Shown here one piece after another: positions 7,854-14,802 of a stretch of DNA of 37,579 nt. Position numbers and translations under genes: made by a program. Within the stretch, counting starts at the first letter, position 1. Every line of letters begins with the position of its first letter. Below the pieces are notes generated by a model, which searched no databases, was not told the origin of the DNA, and worked only from the letters and a program-made list of their open reading frames with translations. Source of the DNA: JBBSHJ01 sp038253135 (lineage in GTDB: Bacteria > Actinomycetota > Actinomycetes > Mycobacteriales > QHCD01); NCBI GenBank assembly GCA_038253135.1, contig JBBSHJ010000025.1, positions 1-37,579 on the forward strand, written 5' to 3'.

Positions 7854-9920
7854 TCAACCGGTCGGCGGGCCGGAGGCGTCTGTGGTTAGCAGCAACGTCG
7901 TCACCGCCCCGCGGATGGACTCCTGGATGTCCTCGGCCGGGCGACCGGCGTCGAGGACCAGGTATCGGCTCGGGTTGCCCTCCGCGAGCGAGCGGAACGC
8001 CTGGCGGACCCGTTGATGAAACGCGCCCGGCGACGCCTCGATGCGGTCGGCGTCCGCCCGCTGCCTGGCCCGCTGAAGTCCCACCGCCGGGTCGATGTCG
8101 AGCAGCACGGTGAGGTCGGGCTGCAGGTCGCTCGTCGCCCACCGTTGCAGTTGGCGTATTTCGGCGAGCGGGATGTCGCGGCCGCCGCCTTGGTAGGCCA
8201 GCGACGAGTCGACGTACCGGTCCGTCAGCACGATGCCACCGGCATCGAGCGCCGGACGGATCACGGCGCTGACGTGGTCGGCCCGATCCGCCGCAAAGAG
8301 CAGCGCCTCGGTGCGCGGGCTCAGGTCGCTGTCCTCGTGCAGCAGCATCGAGCGCAACCGCTGACCCAGCTCGGTGCCGCCCGGCTCGTGGGTCTCAACG
8401 ACCGTGTGGCCGCGATCGCGGAGCCAGCCGGCCAGGAGCCGCAGCTGCGTCGACTTTCCCGCGCCCTCGCCGCCCTCGAAGGCGATGAAGATGCCCTGCG
8501 TGGTGAGCCTCCGGCGGGCGGTGGTGTCGCGACGTACCGCGGCAATCAGGTCGGCAAGAAACGGTGCGCTTCGACGATCGTCCATCTGGCGGTAGGCGGC
8601 GATGCCCACCACCAGCGCGAGCACGCCGCCGGCCGCGAGCAGGACCCTACTGCCGTCGATCGTGGCCGTGAAGCCGCCCAGGTGCACCCGGTGCCGCTGG
8701 GTGACGCCGACGAGGAACGGTACGACGGCGAGGGTCGCGATCAGCACGACCTGCACCATCGACTGGACGAACGCGAACGTCCGCCCGCGGATCTCGTCAT
8801 CGACCTCGCTGCCGAGCAGGGTCATGCCGGTGAGATAGGCGATGCCCGCGAAGAACCCCGTCAGGACGACCGTGATGATCGAGATGATCAGAAGGGGCGA
8901 GATCGCGACCAGCACGAGGGAGCCGCCGGAAAGCACGATGGACACACCGAAGAGCCGCACGCGGGCAAGGTCGCGGGCCACTCGTGGACCGAACGTCATG
9001 CCGAGGCCAAGGCCGACGAAGATCGCGCCGAAGAGCATGCCGTACGCCGCATCGCCGCCGCCCAGGCTCTGGGCGTAGATCCGGCCGGTTCCGATGATCA
9101 CCCCGCCGGCCGCGAACGCGCCGAGGATGCCGACGACCAGCCCGCGGATCAACGGCGTACCGCCGACGAACTGCGCGCCCTCGCGGATGAGCAGCACCGG
9201 GCCGGGTGCGCGACCAGCGGGCGTGGCGGGACGCCCGCCGATGGTCATGATCGTGAAAACCGTCAGGGCCGCCACGAGGAAGGTGGCGGCGTTGAGATAC
9301 ATCGCGATGTTGATCTGCTGGCCGGCCACCGAATGCCAGTGCCCGCCGAGCCACCGGGTCAGGCCGGCGAGAATGGAGAAGAGCGCGGCGGCGCCGATCG
9401 GTGTGATGCCGTAGGTCGTGATGAGCGAGAGTTGGTTGGCGGTCTCCAGCTGGTCGGTGCGCTGCAGCAGGCGAGGCACCGACGCCTCCTTGGCCGGCCG
9501 CCAGAACACCGCGAAACACTCGACGATGAACGAGGCGACGAAGAGCCAGGTGAGCGTCCCGACGAGCGGGATCGTCACGAAGACCGCGAACCTCGCGAGG
9601 TCGCAGCCGACCATGGTGTGACGGCGGTCGAAGCGGTCGGCGATCACCCCGGCGAACGGCGCGAGCAGCACGGCCGGCAGCAGTTGCGTGACCAGGACCC
9701 CGCCGAGCGCGAAGTTCGCGGCCTGGTAGCTGTGGGCCAGCGCGGTCGCCATGGCGGTTTTCGCGAGCAGGCCGAGCCAGTCGCCCAGGCTGGAGGCGGC
9801 CAGCGAGATCCACAGCAACCGGAAATCGCGGATGCGAAGGACGCCGCGGATCCGCTCGAGCTGCGACGCAACGGCCGGCCCGCTCGCGGTCGCGCCGCCG
9901 GACGGAGCGACGGTCGTCAC
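7854..9920 (-). CDS. tmk: MFS transporter fused to thymidylate kinase (dTMP kinase)
   Basis: A 688-residue two-part protein. Residues about 20-460 are a major-facilitator membrane domain of some 10-12 hydrophobic helices (LGDWLGLLAKTAMATALA, then VIADRFDRRHTMVG, the GxxxDRxxRR loop of MFS proteins). Residues about 476-688 are a complete dTMP kinase: P-loop GGEGAGKST, the THEPGGT motif, DRYVDSSLAYQGG, and a LID region with RARQRADADRIE. The kinase makes dTDP for DNA synthesis and is essential; what the transporter moves is not shown. Fusions of this kind are known in several actinomycetes, so the join is unlikely to be an assembly error. It begins at a GTG overlapping the TGA of the MarR gene by 4 nt, so the two are translationally coupled. 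holB, its usual neighbour, lies 3.5 kb downstream. Confidence 0.92.
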   Translation of the reverse strand: MTTVAPSGGATASGPAVASQLERIRGVLRIRDFRLLWISLAASSLGDWLGLLAKTAMATALAHSYQAANFALGGVLVTQLLPAVLLAPFAGVIADRFDRRHTMVGCDLARFAVFVTIPLVGTLTWLFVASFIVECFAVFWRPAKEASVPRLLQRTDQLETANQLSLITTYGITPIGAAALFSILAGLTRWLGGHWHSVAGQQINIAMYLNAATFLVAALTVFTIMTIGGRPATPAGRAPGPVLLIREGAQFVGGTPLIRGLVVGILGAFAAGGVIIGTGRIYAQSLGGGDAAYGMLFGAIFVGLGLGMTFGPRVARDLARVRLFGVSIVLSGGSLVLVAISPLLIISIITVVLTGFFAGIAYLTGMTLLGSEVDDEIRGRTFAFVQSMVQVVLIATLAVVPFLVGVTQRHRVHLGGFTATIDGSRVLLAAGGVLALVVGIAAYRQMDDRRSAPFLADLIAAVRRDTTARRRLTTQGIFIAFEGGEGAGKSTQLRLLAGWLRDRGHTVVETHEPGGTELGQRLRSMLLHEDSDLSPRTEALLFAADRADHVSAVIRPALDAGGIVLTDRYVDSSLAYQGGGRDIPLAEIRQLQRWATSDLQPDLTVLLDIDPAVGLQRARQRADADRIEASPGAFHQRVRQAFRSLAEGNPSRYLVLDAGRPAEDIQESIRGAVTTLLLTTDASGPPTG

Positions 9921-10420
9921 CGGACGTGGGCGGGACCGTCGAGGGGGGCCAGCATGGCGCGCAACGCGGCGGCGACGGACCGCTGCTGGCTCTTGCCGAG
10001 CGGCGCGAGCAGGTCGCGCTCGTGCGCCAGGAGGCCCTCGAACGCGGCATCGATGAGCTTGCGGCCGGCGGCGGTGAGCCGCACCAGCACCCCGCGCCCG
10101 TCGGCCGGGTCGGGCTGGCGGCGGACCAGCCCGCGCCGCTCGAGCCGGTCGAGCCGGTTGGTCATCGTGCCGGACGTGACGAGGGTCTGCGCCACGAGCG
10201 CGCCCGGGGTCAGCTCGTACGGCGCCCCGGTGCGGCGCAGCGCGGTGAGGACGTCGAACTCGTAGGGCTCGATGTCGTGCTCGGCATAGACGCTCCGGCG
10301 GGCCCGCTCGAGGTGCCTGGCCAGCCGGCTCACCCGGGACAGGACGGCCAGCGGGGCCGGGTCCAGGTCCGGTCGCTCGCGCTGCCAGGCCGCCAGCAGC
10401 CGATCGACCTCGTCATCCAT
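9917..10420 (-). CDS. MarR family regulator, TamR-like by context
   Basis: A 167-residue winged-helix regulator. The HTH and wing are visible at LTPGALVAQTLVTSGTMTNR, DRLERRGLVRRQPDPADGR and GVLVRLTAAGRKLID, the standard MarR signature with the DxRG-type wing (DPADGRG). Helices at each end form the dimer interface in this family. It is divergent from a trans-aconitate methyltransferase-like gene, and two palindromes of MarR type lie between them. In Streptomyces coelicolor the MarR protein TamR has this arrangement with tam and responds to trans-aconitate and related acids. Here the same role is inferred from layout. A TAGACT -10 box ends 7 nt before the ATG, suggesting a leaderless mRNA. The stop overlaps the next gene by 4 nt. 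Confidence 0.9.
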   Translation of the reverse strand: MDDEVDRLLAAWQRERPDLDPAPLAVLSRVSRLARHLERARRSVYAEHDIEPYEFDVLTALRRTGAPYELTPGALVAQTLVTSGTMTNRLDRLERRGLVRRQPDPADGRGVLVRLTAAGRKLIDAAFEGLLAHERDLLAPLGKSQQRSVAAALRAMLAPLDGPAHVR

Positions 10421-10427
10421 GCGCGCA

Positions 10428-10433
10428 GTCTAC
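10428..10433 (-). promoter_or_regulatory. -10 box of a probable leaderless promoter for the MarR gene
   Basis: On the minus strand TAGACT (TAnnnT) is followed by six bases and the ATG, the usual spacing for leaderless actinobacterial transcripts. A TTGACG that could serve as -35 lies 19 nt upstream, inside the palindrome at 10445-10462. A repressor bound there would therefore cover the promoter. Confidence 0.45.
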
Positions 10434-10444
10434 TTTCGGCCGAT

Positions 10445-10462
10445 TACCTTGACGTCAAGGTA
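10445..10462. promoter_or_regulatory. MarR-type operator 1, perfect 18-bp palindrome
   Basis: TACCTTGACGTCAAGGTA reads the same on both strands. The core CTTGAnnTCAAG matches the half-site style bound by many MarR proteins. It lies 24 bp upstream of the MarR start codon and 58 bp upstream of the methyltransferase start, so one dimer could control both directions. Confidence 0.7.
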
Positions 10463-10491
10463 CATATCTGCCAGGCTCGGCCGCCGCAAGA

Positions 10492-10507
10492 ATCTTGATA
10501 TCGAGAT
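10492..10507. promoter_or_regulatory. MarR-type operator 2, near-perfect palindrome
   Basis: ATCTTGATATCGAGAT is a 16-bp palindrome with a single mismatched pair and shares the CTTGA half-site with the upstream operator. It lies 13 bp before the methyltransferase ATG, where a bound repressor would block transcription or its start. Confidence 0.6.
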
Positions 10508-10520
10508 AATTGGAGCGCCG

Positions 10521-11297
10521 ATGCCGAGCTGGGATCCCGCTGTCTACGGGACGTACGCCGCCCAACGCGGGCGCCCGTTCCACGAGTTGCTGGCCCGGGT
10601 GCCGGCGACCGGGCCGGAGTACGTCGTCGACCTCGGCTGCGGTGACGGCCCGCTCACCGCGACGCTGGCCCAGCGGTGGCCGTCGGCGACCGTCCTCGGA
10701 ATCGACTCGTCACCGGACATGCTGACGAAGGCGGCGGACTACGCCGACGGGGCGCGGATCTCCTTCGCGGCCGGCGATATCACGACCTGGCGGAGCAGCC
10801 GGCCGGTGGATGTGCTCGTGGCGAACGCTGCGCTGCAGTGGGTTCCCGGGCACCTGTCGCTGCTGCCCCGGCTGGTGGATTCACTCGCGCCGGGCGGCTA
10901 TCTCGCCGTGCAGGTGCCAGGAAACTTCGACGCGCCGAGCCACGTGCTGCTGGCCGATCTGTGCCGGTCGCCGCGGTGGGGGGATCGGCTCGCTGCGGTG
11001 GCCGAGCGGCCGCGCTCGGCGCAGCCTGAGGACTACCTGTGGGCGCTGTCCGAGGCCGGCTGTAGCGTCGATGCGTGGGAGACGACCTACCAGCAGGTGC
11101 TCCAAGGCGAGGATCCGGTGCTGGGCTGGACCCGCGGCACGGCGCTGCGGCCGATTCTCGACAGCCTGACACCCGAGGAACAGCCGGAGTTCGTGGCCAC
11201 CTACGCGGCGGCGCTGCGGACGGCGTACCCACGGCGTTCCTACGGCACGGTCTTCCCGTTCCGGCGCATCTTCGCCGTCGCCCAGCGGCCGGCATGA
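10521..11297 (+). CDS. tam: Trans-aconitate 2-methyltransferase-like SAM methyltransferase
   Basis: A 258-residue class I methyltransferase. Motif I is VVDLGCGDGPLTATLA, the acidic end of strand 2 is LGIDSSPDML, and FAAGDITTW and LVANAALQWVPGH follow. The last, with the N-terminal WDPAVYGTY, is typical of Tam, which methylates trans-aconitate, an inhibitor of aconitase, using S-adenosylmethionine in the cytosol. Start: ATG of MPSWDPAVYG with TTGGAG 6 nt upstream. It is divergent from a MarR regulator across two operator-like palindromes, which is the tamR-tam arrangement known in Streptomyces. Its stop is close to a downstream VOC gene with which it probably forms an operon. The exact substrate is inferred from family and context. 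Confidence 0.85.
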   Translation: MPSWDPAVYGTYAAQRGRPFHELLARVPATGPEYVVDLGCGDGPLTATLAQRWPSATVLGIDSSPDMLTKAADYADGARISFAAGDITTWRSSRPVDVLVANAALQWVPGHLSLLPRLVDSLAPGGYLAVQVPGNFDAPSHVLLADLCRSPRWGDRLAAVAERPRSAQPEDYLWALSEAGCSVDAWETTYQQVLQGEDPVLGWTRGTALRPILDSLTPEEQPEFVATYAAALRTAYPRRSYGTVFPFRRIFAVAQRPA

Positions 11298-11317
11298 GCA
11301 CCTCGGGGAGTGGATCG

Positions 11318-11677
11318 ATGCTGATCGGATACGACCACGTTCAGTTGGCGGTGCCCGCAGGCAGCGAGCCCGCGCTGCGGGAGTTCTACGGCGGACTGCT
11401 GGACATGGAGGAGGTCGCGAAGCCGCTCGCGCTGGCGGCCCGGGGCGGGTGCTGGTTCCGCTCCGGGCGGGCCGTCGTGCACCTCGGCGTCGAGGAGCCA
11501 CACCGGCCCGCGCGCAAGGCCCACCCGGCCTTTTTGGTTCGGGACCTCGATGCGTTGCGGGGCCGGCTGACCGCGGCGGGATACGACTGCGTCACAGCGG
11601 ACGGTGAGATTCCCGGCGTACGCCGCTTTCATATCAACGACGTCGTCGGCAACCGGCTGGAGTTCCAGCAGGCGTGA
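11318..11677 (+). CDS. VOC family protein
   Basis: A 119-residue single-domain protein. IGYDHVQLAVPAGSE starts the fold with a His metal ligand (YDHV), AVVHLGVEEPH holds a further His, and GVRRFHINDVVGNRLEFQQ closes it with the usual FxxxDxxGNxxE strand and Glu ligand. This fits a small glyoxalase/dioxygenase-fold metal enzyme; the substrate is unknown. The ATG at 11318 has GGGGAG 8 nt upstream and starts right at the first strand, so I prefer it. An ATG at 11294 overlaps the tam stop as ATGA and would add eight residues. Either way it is probably co-transcribed with tam. Confidence 0.85.
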   Translation: MLIGYDHVQLAVPAGSEPALREFYGGLLDMEEVAKPLALAARGGCWFRSGRAVVHLGVEEPHRPARKAHPAFLVRDLDALRGRLTAAGYDCVTADGEIPGVRRFHINDVVGNRLEFQQA

Positions 11678-11801
11678 CCGCGCGGCCAGACCCCGATGCC
11701 GATGCCACGTCGCCGCCAGCCGCCCCAGGACTCCTCAAGACGGCCGGATGTGAGTGACGCCTCCGGTAGTGGATCAACGAGAAGAAGACGCCCTCGGCCG
11801 G

Positions 11802-11830
11802 TTGACGCAATCGGTCGGTTGCCATAGTGT
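11802..11830 (+). promoter_or_regulatory. Sigma-70-type promoter of the SRPBCC-ArsR-DUF899 operon
   Basis: TTGACG (11802-11807), a 17-nt spacer and TAGTGT (11825-11830) form a good housekeeping promoter. The -10 end is 35 nt before the ATG at 11866. Repeated inverted GGTTGCC/GGCAACC sequences overlap the -10 box, which fits autoregulation by the ArsR protein encoded in the operon. Confidence 0.6.
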
Positions 11831-11847
11831 GGCAACCAATCGGTTGC
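11817..11847. promoter_or_regulatory. Overlapping inverted repeats, probable ArsR-type operator
   Basis: GGTTGCC (11817-11823) and GGCAACC (11831-11837) are perfect inverted arms seven bases apart. The second arm pairs again with GGTTGC (11842-11847), giving GCAACC-AATC-GGTTGC. The related word CAATCGGT occurs twice (starting at 11808 and again in the second repeat). The set covers the -10 box and likely start site. Confidence 0.55.
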
Positions 11848-11865
11848 TACTCCATGGAGGTCGTC

Positions 11866-12297
11866 ATGGGTTTTCCTGATCGCATCGAGCGGACTGTGGT
11901 GGTGGCTCATCCGCCGGGCGAGGTGTGGGCCGCGCTCACGACGCCCGAAGGGCTGAGCGCCTGGTTCGGCGACGAGGCGGCGATCGACCTCCGCCCGGGC
12001 GGGTCGGCCCGGATGCGGTGGACCGATGGGTCCACGGCCGACATGCGGATCGAACGGGTGGAGGAGCCGACGGCGTTCGGCTTCACCTGGCCGGTCTACG
12101 GGATGCCCACGGACGATCCGCGGCGTACCTATGTCGAGTTCACGCTCGAACCGCTCGGTGCCGGCACCCGGCTCACGGTGATCGAGACCGGCTTCGCCCA
12201 GTTGCCGGAGGACACCTACCGCAAGGGGTACGACGCCCACACCGAGGGTTGGACGAGCGAGCTGGGCGAATTGGTCGATCACCTCGATGCCGCCTGA
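11866..12297 (+). CDS. SRPBCC (AHSA1/START-like) domain protein
   Basis: A 143-residue helix-grip protein: IERTVVVAHPPGEVWAALTT, LSAWFGDEAAIDLRPGG and VEFTLEPLGAGTRLTVIETG are the standard first strand/helix, mid-sheet and late-strand signatures of the AHSA1-type SRPBCC family, which bind hydrophobic ligands in a cavity. Start ATG with GGAGG 5 nt upstream; a longer frame exists but has no ribosome site. It overlaps the ArsR gene by 11 nt. SRPBCC-ArsR pairs of this kind are widespread in actinomycetes, and the ligand may be the signal for the regulator, though that is inference. Confidence 0.87.
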   Translation: MGFPDRIERTVVVAHPPGEVWAALTTPEGLSAWFGDEAAIDLRPGGSARMRWTDGSTADMRIERVEEPTAFGFTWPVYGMPTDDPRRTYVEFTLEPLGAGTRLTVIETGFAQLPEDTYRKGYDAHTEGWTSELGELVDHLDAA

Positions 12298-12700
12298 CAT
12301 CGAGGCGATCGCCGAGCAGGTCTTCACTGCCCTGGCCGATCCGAGCCGGCGCGCCATCTTGGCCGTGCTGGCCGCGGGGGGTCCGGCCACGGCCACGGAC
12401 CTGGCCGAGCATCTGCCGATCACGCGGCAGGCGACCGCCAAGCACCTGGCCCTGCTGGCCGAGATCGGTCTGGTGACGGCCGAGCCCGGGGAGCGGCGAC
12501 GGGTGAGGTACCGGTTGCGCTCCGCGCCGATGCAGGTGGCGCAGCAGTTCCTGGCCGCGCTGGCCCGCGACTGGGACGGCCCGCTCGACGCCTTGAAGGA
12601 CCACCTCGACGGCACGACGGCATCCGACCGCACAGCACCCTCGAATTCCGCCGCCCCGCCGAATTCGAAGAAGATCACAAAGTCAAGAAAAGCAATCTGA
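12287..12700 (+). CDS. ArsR family helix-turn-helix regulator
   Basis: A 137-residue winged-helix protein. ALADPSRRAILAVLAAGGPA and TATDLAEHLPITRQATAKHLALLAEIGLV form the classic ArsR N-terminal helix and HTH, followed by the wing GERRRVRYRLR. The Cys-rich metal sites of metal-sensing ArsR proteins are absent, so it probably senses an organic ligand or a partner. The last 30 residues are polar and low in complexity. It overlaps the SRPBCC gene by 11 nt and is followed after 54 bp by a DUF899 gene. It most likely regulates its own operon through the inverted repeats at 11817-11847. Confidence 0.9.
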   Translation: MPPDIEAIAEQVFTALADPSRRAILAVLAAGGPATATDLAEHLPITRQATAKHLALLAEIGLVTAEPGERRRVRYRLRSAPMQVAQQFLAALARDWDGPLDALKDHLDGTTASDRTAPSNSAAPPNSKKITKSRKAI

Positions 12701-12754
12701 CCAGTTACCAGTCCTGCCCGTTCAAAGGCAACCACCGATGGAGGTCTCGAAAGA

Positions 12755-13441
12755 ATGAAGACACCCCCGATTGTGTCCCCGCAGGAGTGGGAGGCAGCAC
12801 ACCAACAGCTGCTGGTCAAGGAGAAGGAATTGACCCACGCCCGTGATGCAATGGCCGCGCAGCGCCGGCGGATGCCGTGGATGGCGGTGGAGAAGGGATA
12901 CGAGTTCGACGGGCCCGAGGGCAAGGCGAGCCTGCTCGACCTGTTCGAGGGTCGTCGTCAGCTGATCGTCTACCGCGCCTTCTTCGAGCCCGGCGTGTTC
13001 GGCTGGCCCGAGCATGCTTGCCGCGGTTGTTCCCTGGTAACCGCCGATCAGGTCGGCCACCTCGCCCATCTGAACGCCCGTGATACCACGCTCGTCCTCG
13101 TCTCGCGCGCGCCGCAGCCGGACATCGAGCTCCTGAAGGCGCGAATGGCCTGGACGATGCCCTGGTACACAATGATCGACGGCTTCGACACCGATTTTGG
13201 TGTGGACGCATGGCACGGCACGAACGCCTTCATCCGCGATGGCGATCGCGTGTTCCGCACCTACTTCATCAACAACCGTGGCGACGAGGCGCTTGGGAGC
13301 ACCTTCAGTTACCTCGACATGACCGCGCTCGGGCGGCAGGAGGAGTGGGAGGACTCGCCCGAGGGCTATCCCCAGACCCCGCCGTACGAGTGGTGGAACT
13401 GGCACGACGAATACCGCGACGCCGAGCGGCAACATGCGTAG
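12755..13441 (+). CDS. DUF899 family (thioredoxin-like) protein
   Basis: A 228-residue protein of the DUF899 family, predicted to share the thioredoxin fold. It begins with VSPQEWEAAHQQLLVKEKEL and RDAMAAQRRRMPWMAVEKGY, a family hallmark. The central EPGVFGWPEHACRGCSLVTA stretch holds the CRGC motif, equivalent in position to a redox-active CxxC. GFDTDFGVDAWHGTNAF and YEWWNWHDEY complete the pattern. Function is unproven; a redox or peroxide-related role is inferred from the fold. Start ATG preceded by GGAGG. It lies 54 bp after the ArsR gene on the same strand and probably belongs to that operon. Confidence 0.88.
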   Translation: MKTPPIVSPQEWEAAHQQLLVKEKELTHARDAMAAQRRRMPWMAVEKGYEFDGPEGKASLLDLFEGRRQLIVYRAFFEPGVFGWPEHACRGCSLVTADQVGHLAHLNARDTTLVLVSRAPQPDIELLKARMAWTMPWYTMIDGFDTDFGVDAWHGTNAFIRDGDRVFRTYFINNRGDEALGSTFSYLDMTALGRQEEWEDSPEGYPQTPPYEWWNWHDEYRDAERQHA

Positions 13442-13504
13442 GGGCCAGACTCGCTGAGGCTGCGGCGCGAGCGGGCGTGGCGAGACGACTTCGGCGCGCC
13501 TGAC

Positions 13505-13672
13505 GGGCCCGGCGCCCGCCAGAGCCATGAGCAAGTCGACGGCCGGCTCGACGACTGCGGGTTCGAACAACTCCGGCCACCGGCGCTCATACTGCTTGGC
13601 GATCCATGCGTTGACTTCGTGGGTGTCGCGAAACCGAGGACCATCATCTTCTTCTTCACCGCCGTGCTCCCG
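13505..13672 (-). pseudogene. Remnant of the 5' part of a SAM-dependent methyltransferase gene
   Basis: On the minus strand one frame reads HEVNAWIAKQYERRW then PELFEPAVVEPAVDLLMALA and GAGP. This resembles the N-terminal region that precedes the glycine-rich motif I in a common family of class I methyltransferases (DPAVV.PAVDFL..LAGAG followed by ALELGIGTGR). Here the frame loses resemblance right after GAGP: no glycine-rich loop follows, and there is no plausible start codon at the 5' side. It ends about 60 bp from the stop of the convergent DUF899 gene, as if the rest of the gene had been deleted. It could instead be a chance similarity. Confidence 0.45.
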
Positions 13673-13772
13673 TAGTTCGTGGACCGCTCGGCCGCAAGCC
13701 GTCCCGCCATGATTGGGCTCAGCACCGATCTGGTCCTCACCGGGGCAAGAATTGGCGGCGTCGGCGAGGCGG

Positions 13773-14216
13773 TCAGCCGGCTTGGTCGGCGAAGCGGTCG
13801 GCCAGGTGCAGCAACGTCTGCTCCATCCCGATCCGATTGCGGCGTGGGAAGCGCAGCAGCCGCAGCACCCGCTGGCCCCGCGCTCGGGTCGGGTCCCATT
13901 GCTCGGTCACTCTTGTGCGACCGTCCCCGCCGTCCTCGAGCCGATAACGCCAGACGTGGCCGTTGAAGTGGCGCCAGGCGATGAGAGTCGGCTCGTCGAA
14001 TTCCACCACCGTGTTGGTGATCGTGTACGGCGCCGCGATGCGCATATCCATGCCGAAGGTGGCGCCGAGGCTCAGCCGCGCCGGATTACCGGCGTGGCTC
14101 GCGCGCACGGAGCCCGATCCGTCGAGCACCGGATGCATCGACGGATCGGCCAGCAGGTCGAAGATCGCCTGTGCGGGCGCGTCGACGATTTTCTGCACGC
14201 TCACCATTGCCGTCAT
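13773..14216 (-). CDS. SRPBCC family protein (polyketide cyclase/dehydrase-like)
   Basis: A 147-residue helix-grip protein: VSVQKIVDAPAQAIFDLLAD and PSMHPVLDGSG at the N-terminus, then NTVVEFDEPTLIAWRH and GHVWRYRLEDGGDGRTRVTE, which is the strand pattern of the SRPBCC/polyketide-cyclase family of small-ligand binders. No catalytic set can be read. Start at the ATG of MTAMVSVQKI; the ATG three codons on is an alternative and neither has a strong ribosome site. It is divergent from a GNAT gene across a 91-bp gap. Confidence 0.82.
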   Translation of the reverse strand: MTAMVSVQKIVDAPAQAIFDLLADPSMHPVLDGSGSVRASHAGNPARLSLGATFGMDMRIAAPYTITNTVVEFDEPTLIAWRHFNGHVWRYRLEDGGDGRTRVTEQWDPTRARGQRVLRLLRFPRRNRIGMEQTLLHLADRFADQAG

Positions 14217-14307
14217 TGCCCAAGTCTGCACCACGACCAGCGAGCGGGACGCATCGCCGGTCCGACGCCGAGAAATTCGCTTGCCGACGCGTCGTACCGT
14301 CGTGGCC

Positions 14308-14781
14308 ATGGATGTGTGCGTGCGCGAACTACTCGACTCCGACGTGCCGAAATGGTCGAGCTTCGGCCCGGAGCAGGAGCAGTTGCGTGACACCCTCGCG
14401 CGGGTGTCCCGCGGTGCCGCGGAGTGCCTGGTCGCCGAGATCGCCGGCGGCCGCATCGTCGGCAAGGTGCGCATCGACTACGAGGACCGGCCCGGCGTGG
14501 GCACCATCATGCAGTTCGACGTCGTGCCCGACCAGCGCTCCCGCGGGGTTGGTACGACGCTGATGCGGCACGCCGAGCAACGCGTGCGCGCCCGCGGACT
14601 CCGCACCGCAGAGATCGGCGTGGAGACCAACAACCCGCGGGCGCTGGCGCTCTATGAGCGGCTCGGATACACCGCCTATGCCGTCGAGCCAGAATCGTGG
14701 ACCCAACATCATCCCGACGGCACGGAATACCTCTACAAGACCGAATGCACCTTGCTGCGCAAGGCCATCGAGGTCTCCTGA
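14308..14781 (+). CDS. GNAT family N-acetyltransferase
   Basis: A 157-residue acetyl-CoA-dependent acetyltransferase. The acetyl-CoA pyrophosphate loop is visible in FDVVPDQRSRGVGTTLMRHA (RSRGVG, the R/QxxGxG/A motif), with the preceding beta-strand IMQFDVV and the late motif ETNNPRALALYERLGY, the usual motif B. The acceptor substrate is not evident. The start is the ATG of MDVCVRELLD; a much longer open frame upstream is the antisense of the SRPBCC gene. It converges with the DinB gene at 14803. Confidence 0.88.
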   Translation: MDVCVRELLDSDVPKWSSFGPEQEQLRDTLARVSRGAAECLVAEIAGGRIVGKVRIDYEDRPGVGTIMQFDVVPDQRSRGVGTTLMRHAEQRVRARGLRTAEIGVETNNPRALALYERLGYTAYAVEPESWTQHHPDGTEYLYKTECTLLRKAIEVS

Positions 14782-14802
14782 CCACCGGCCTTCGGCTGCG
14801 GC

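Noticed and set aside
8013..10265. A 750-codon plus-strand frame opposite the MFS-dTMP kinase
   Set aside because: Low-complexity charged sequence without any domain; antisense shadow.
11817..11847. Transcription terminator
   Set aside because: It overlaps a good -10 box upstream of a gene rather than following one, so an operator is more likely.
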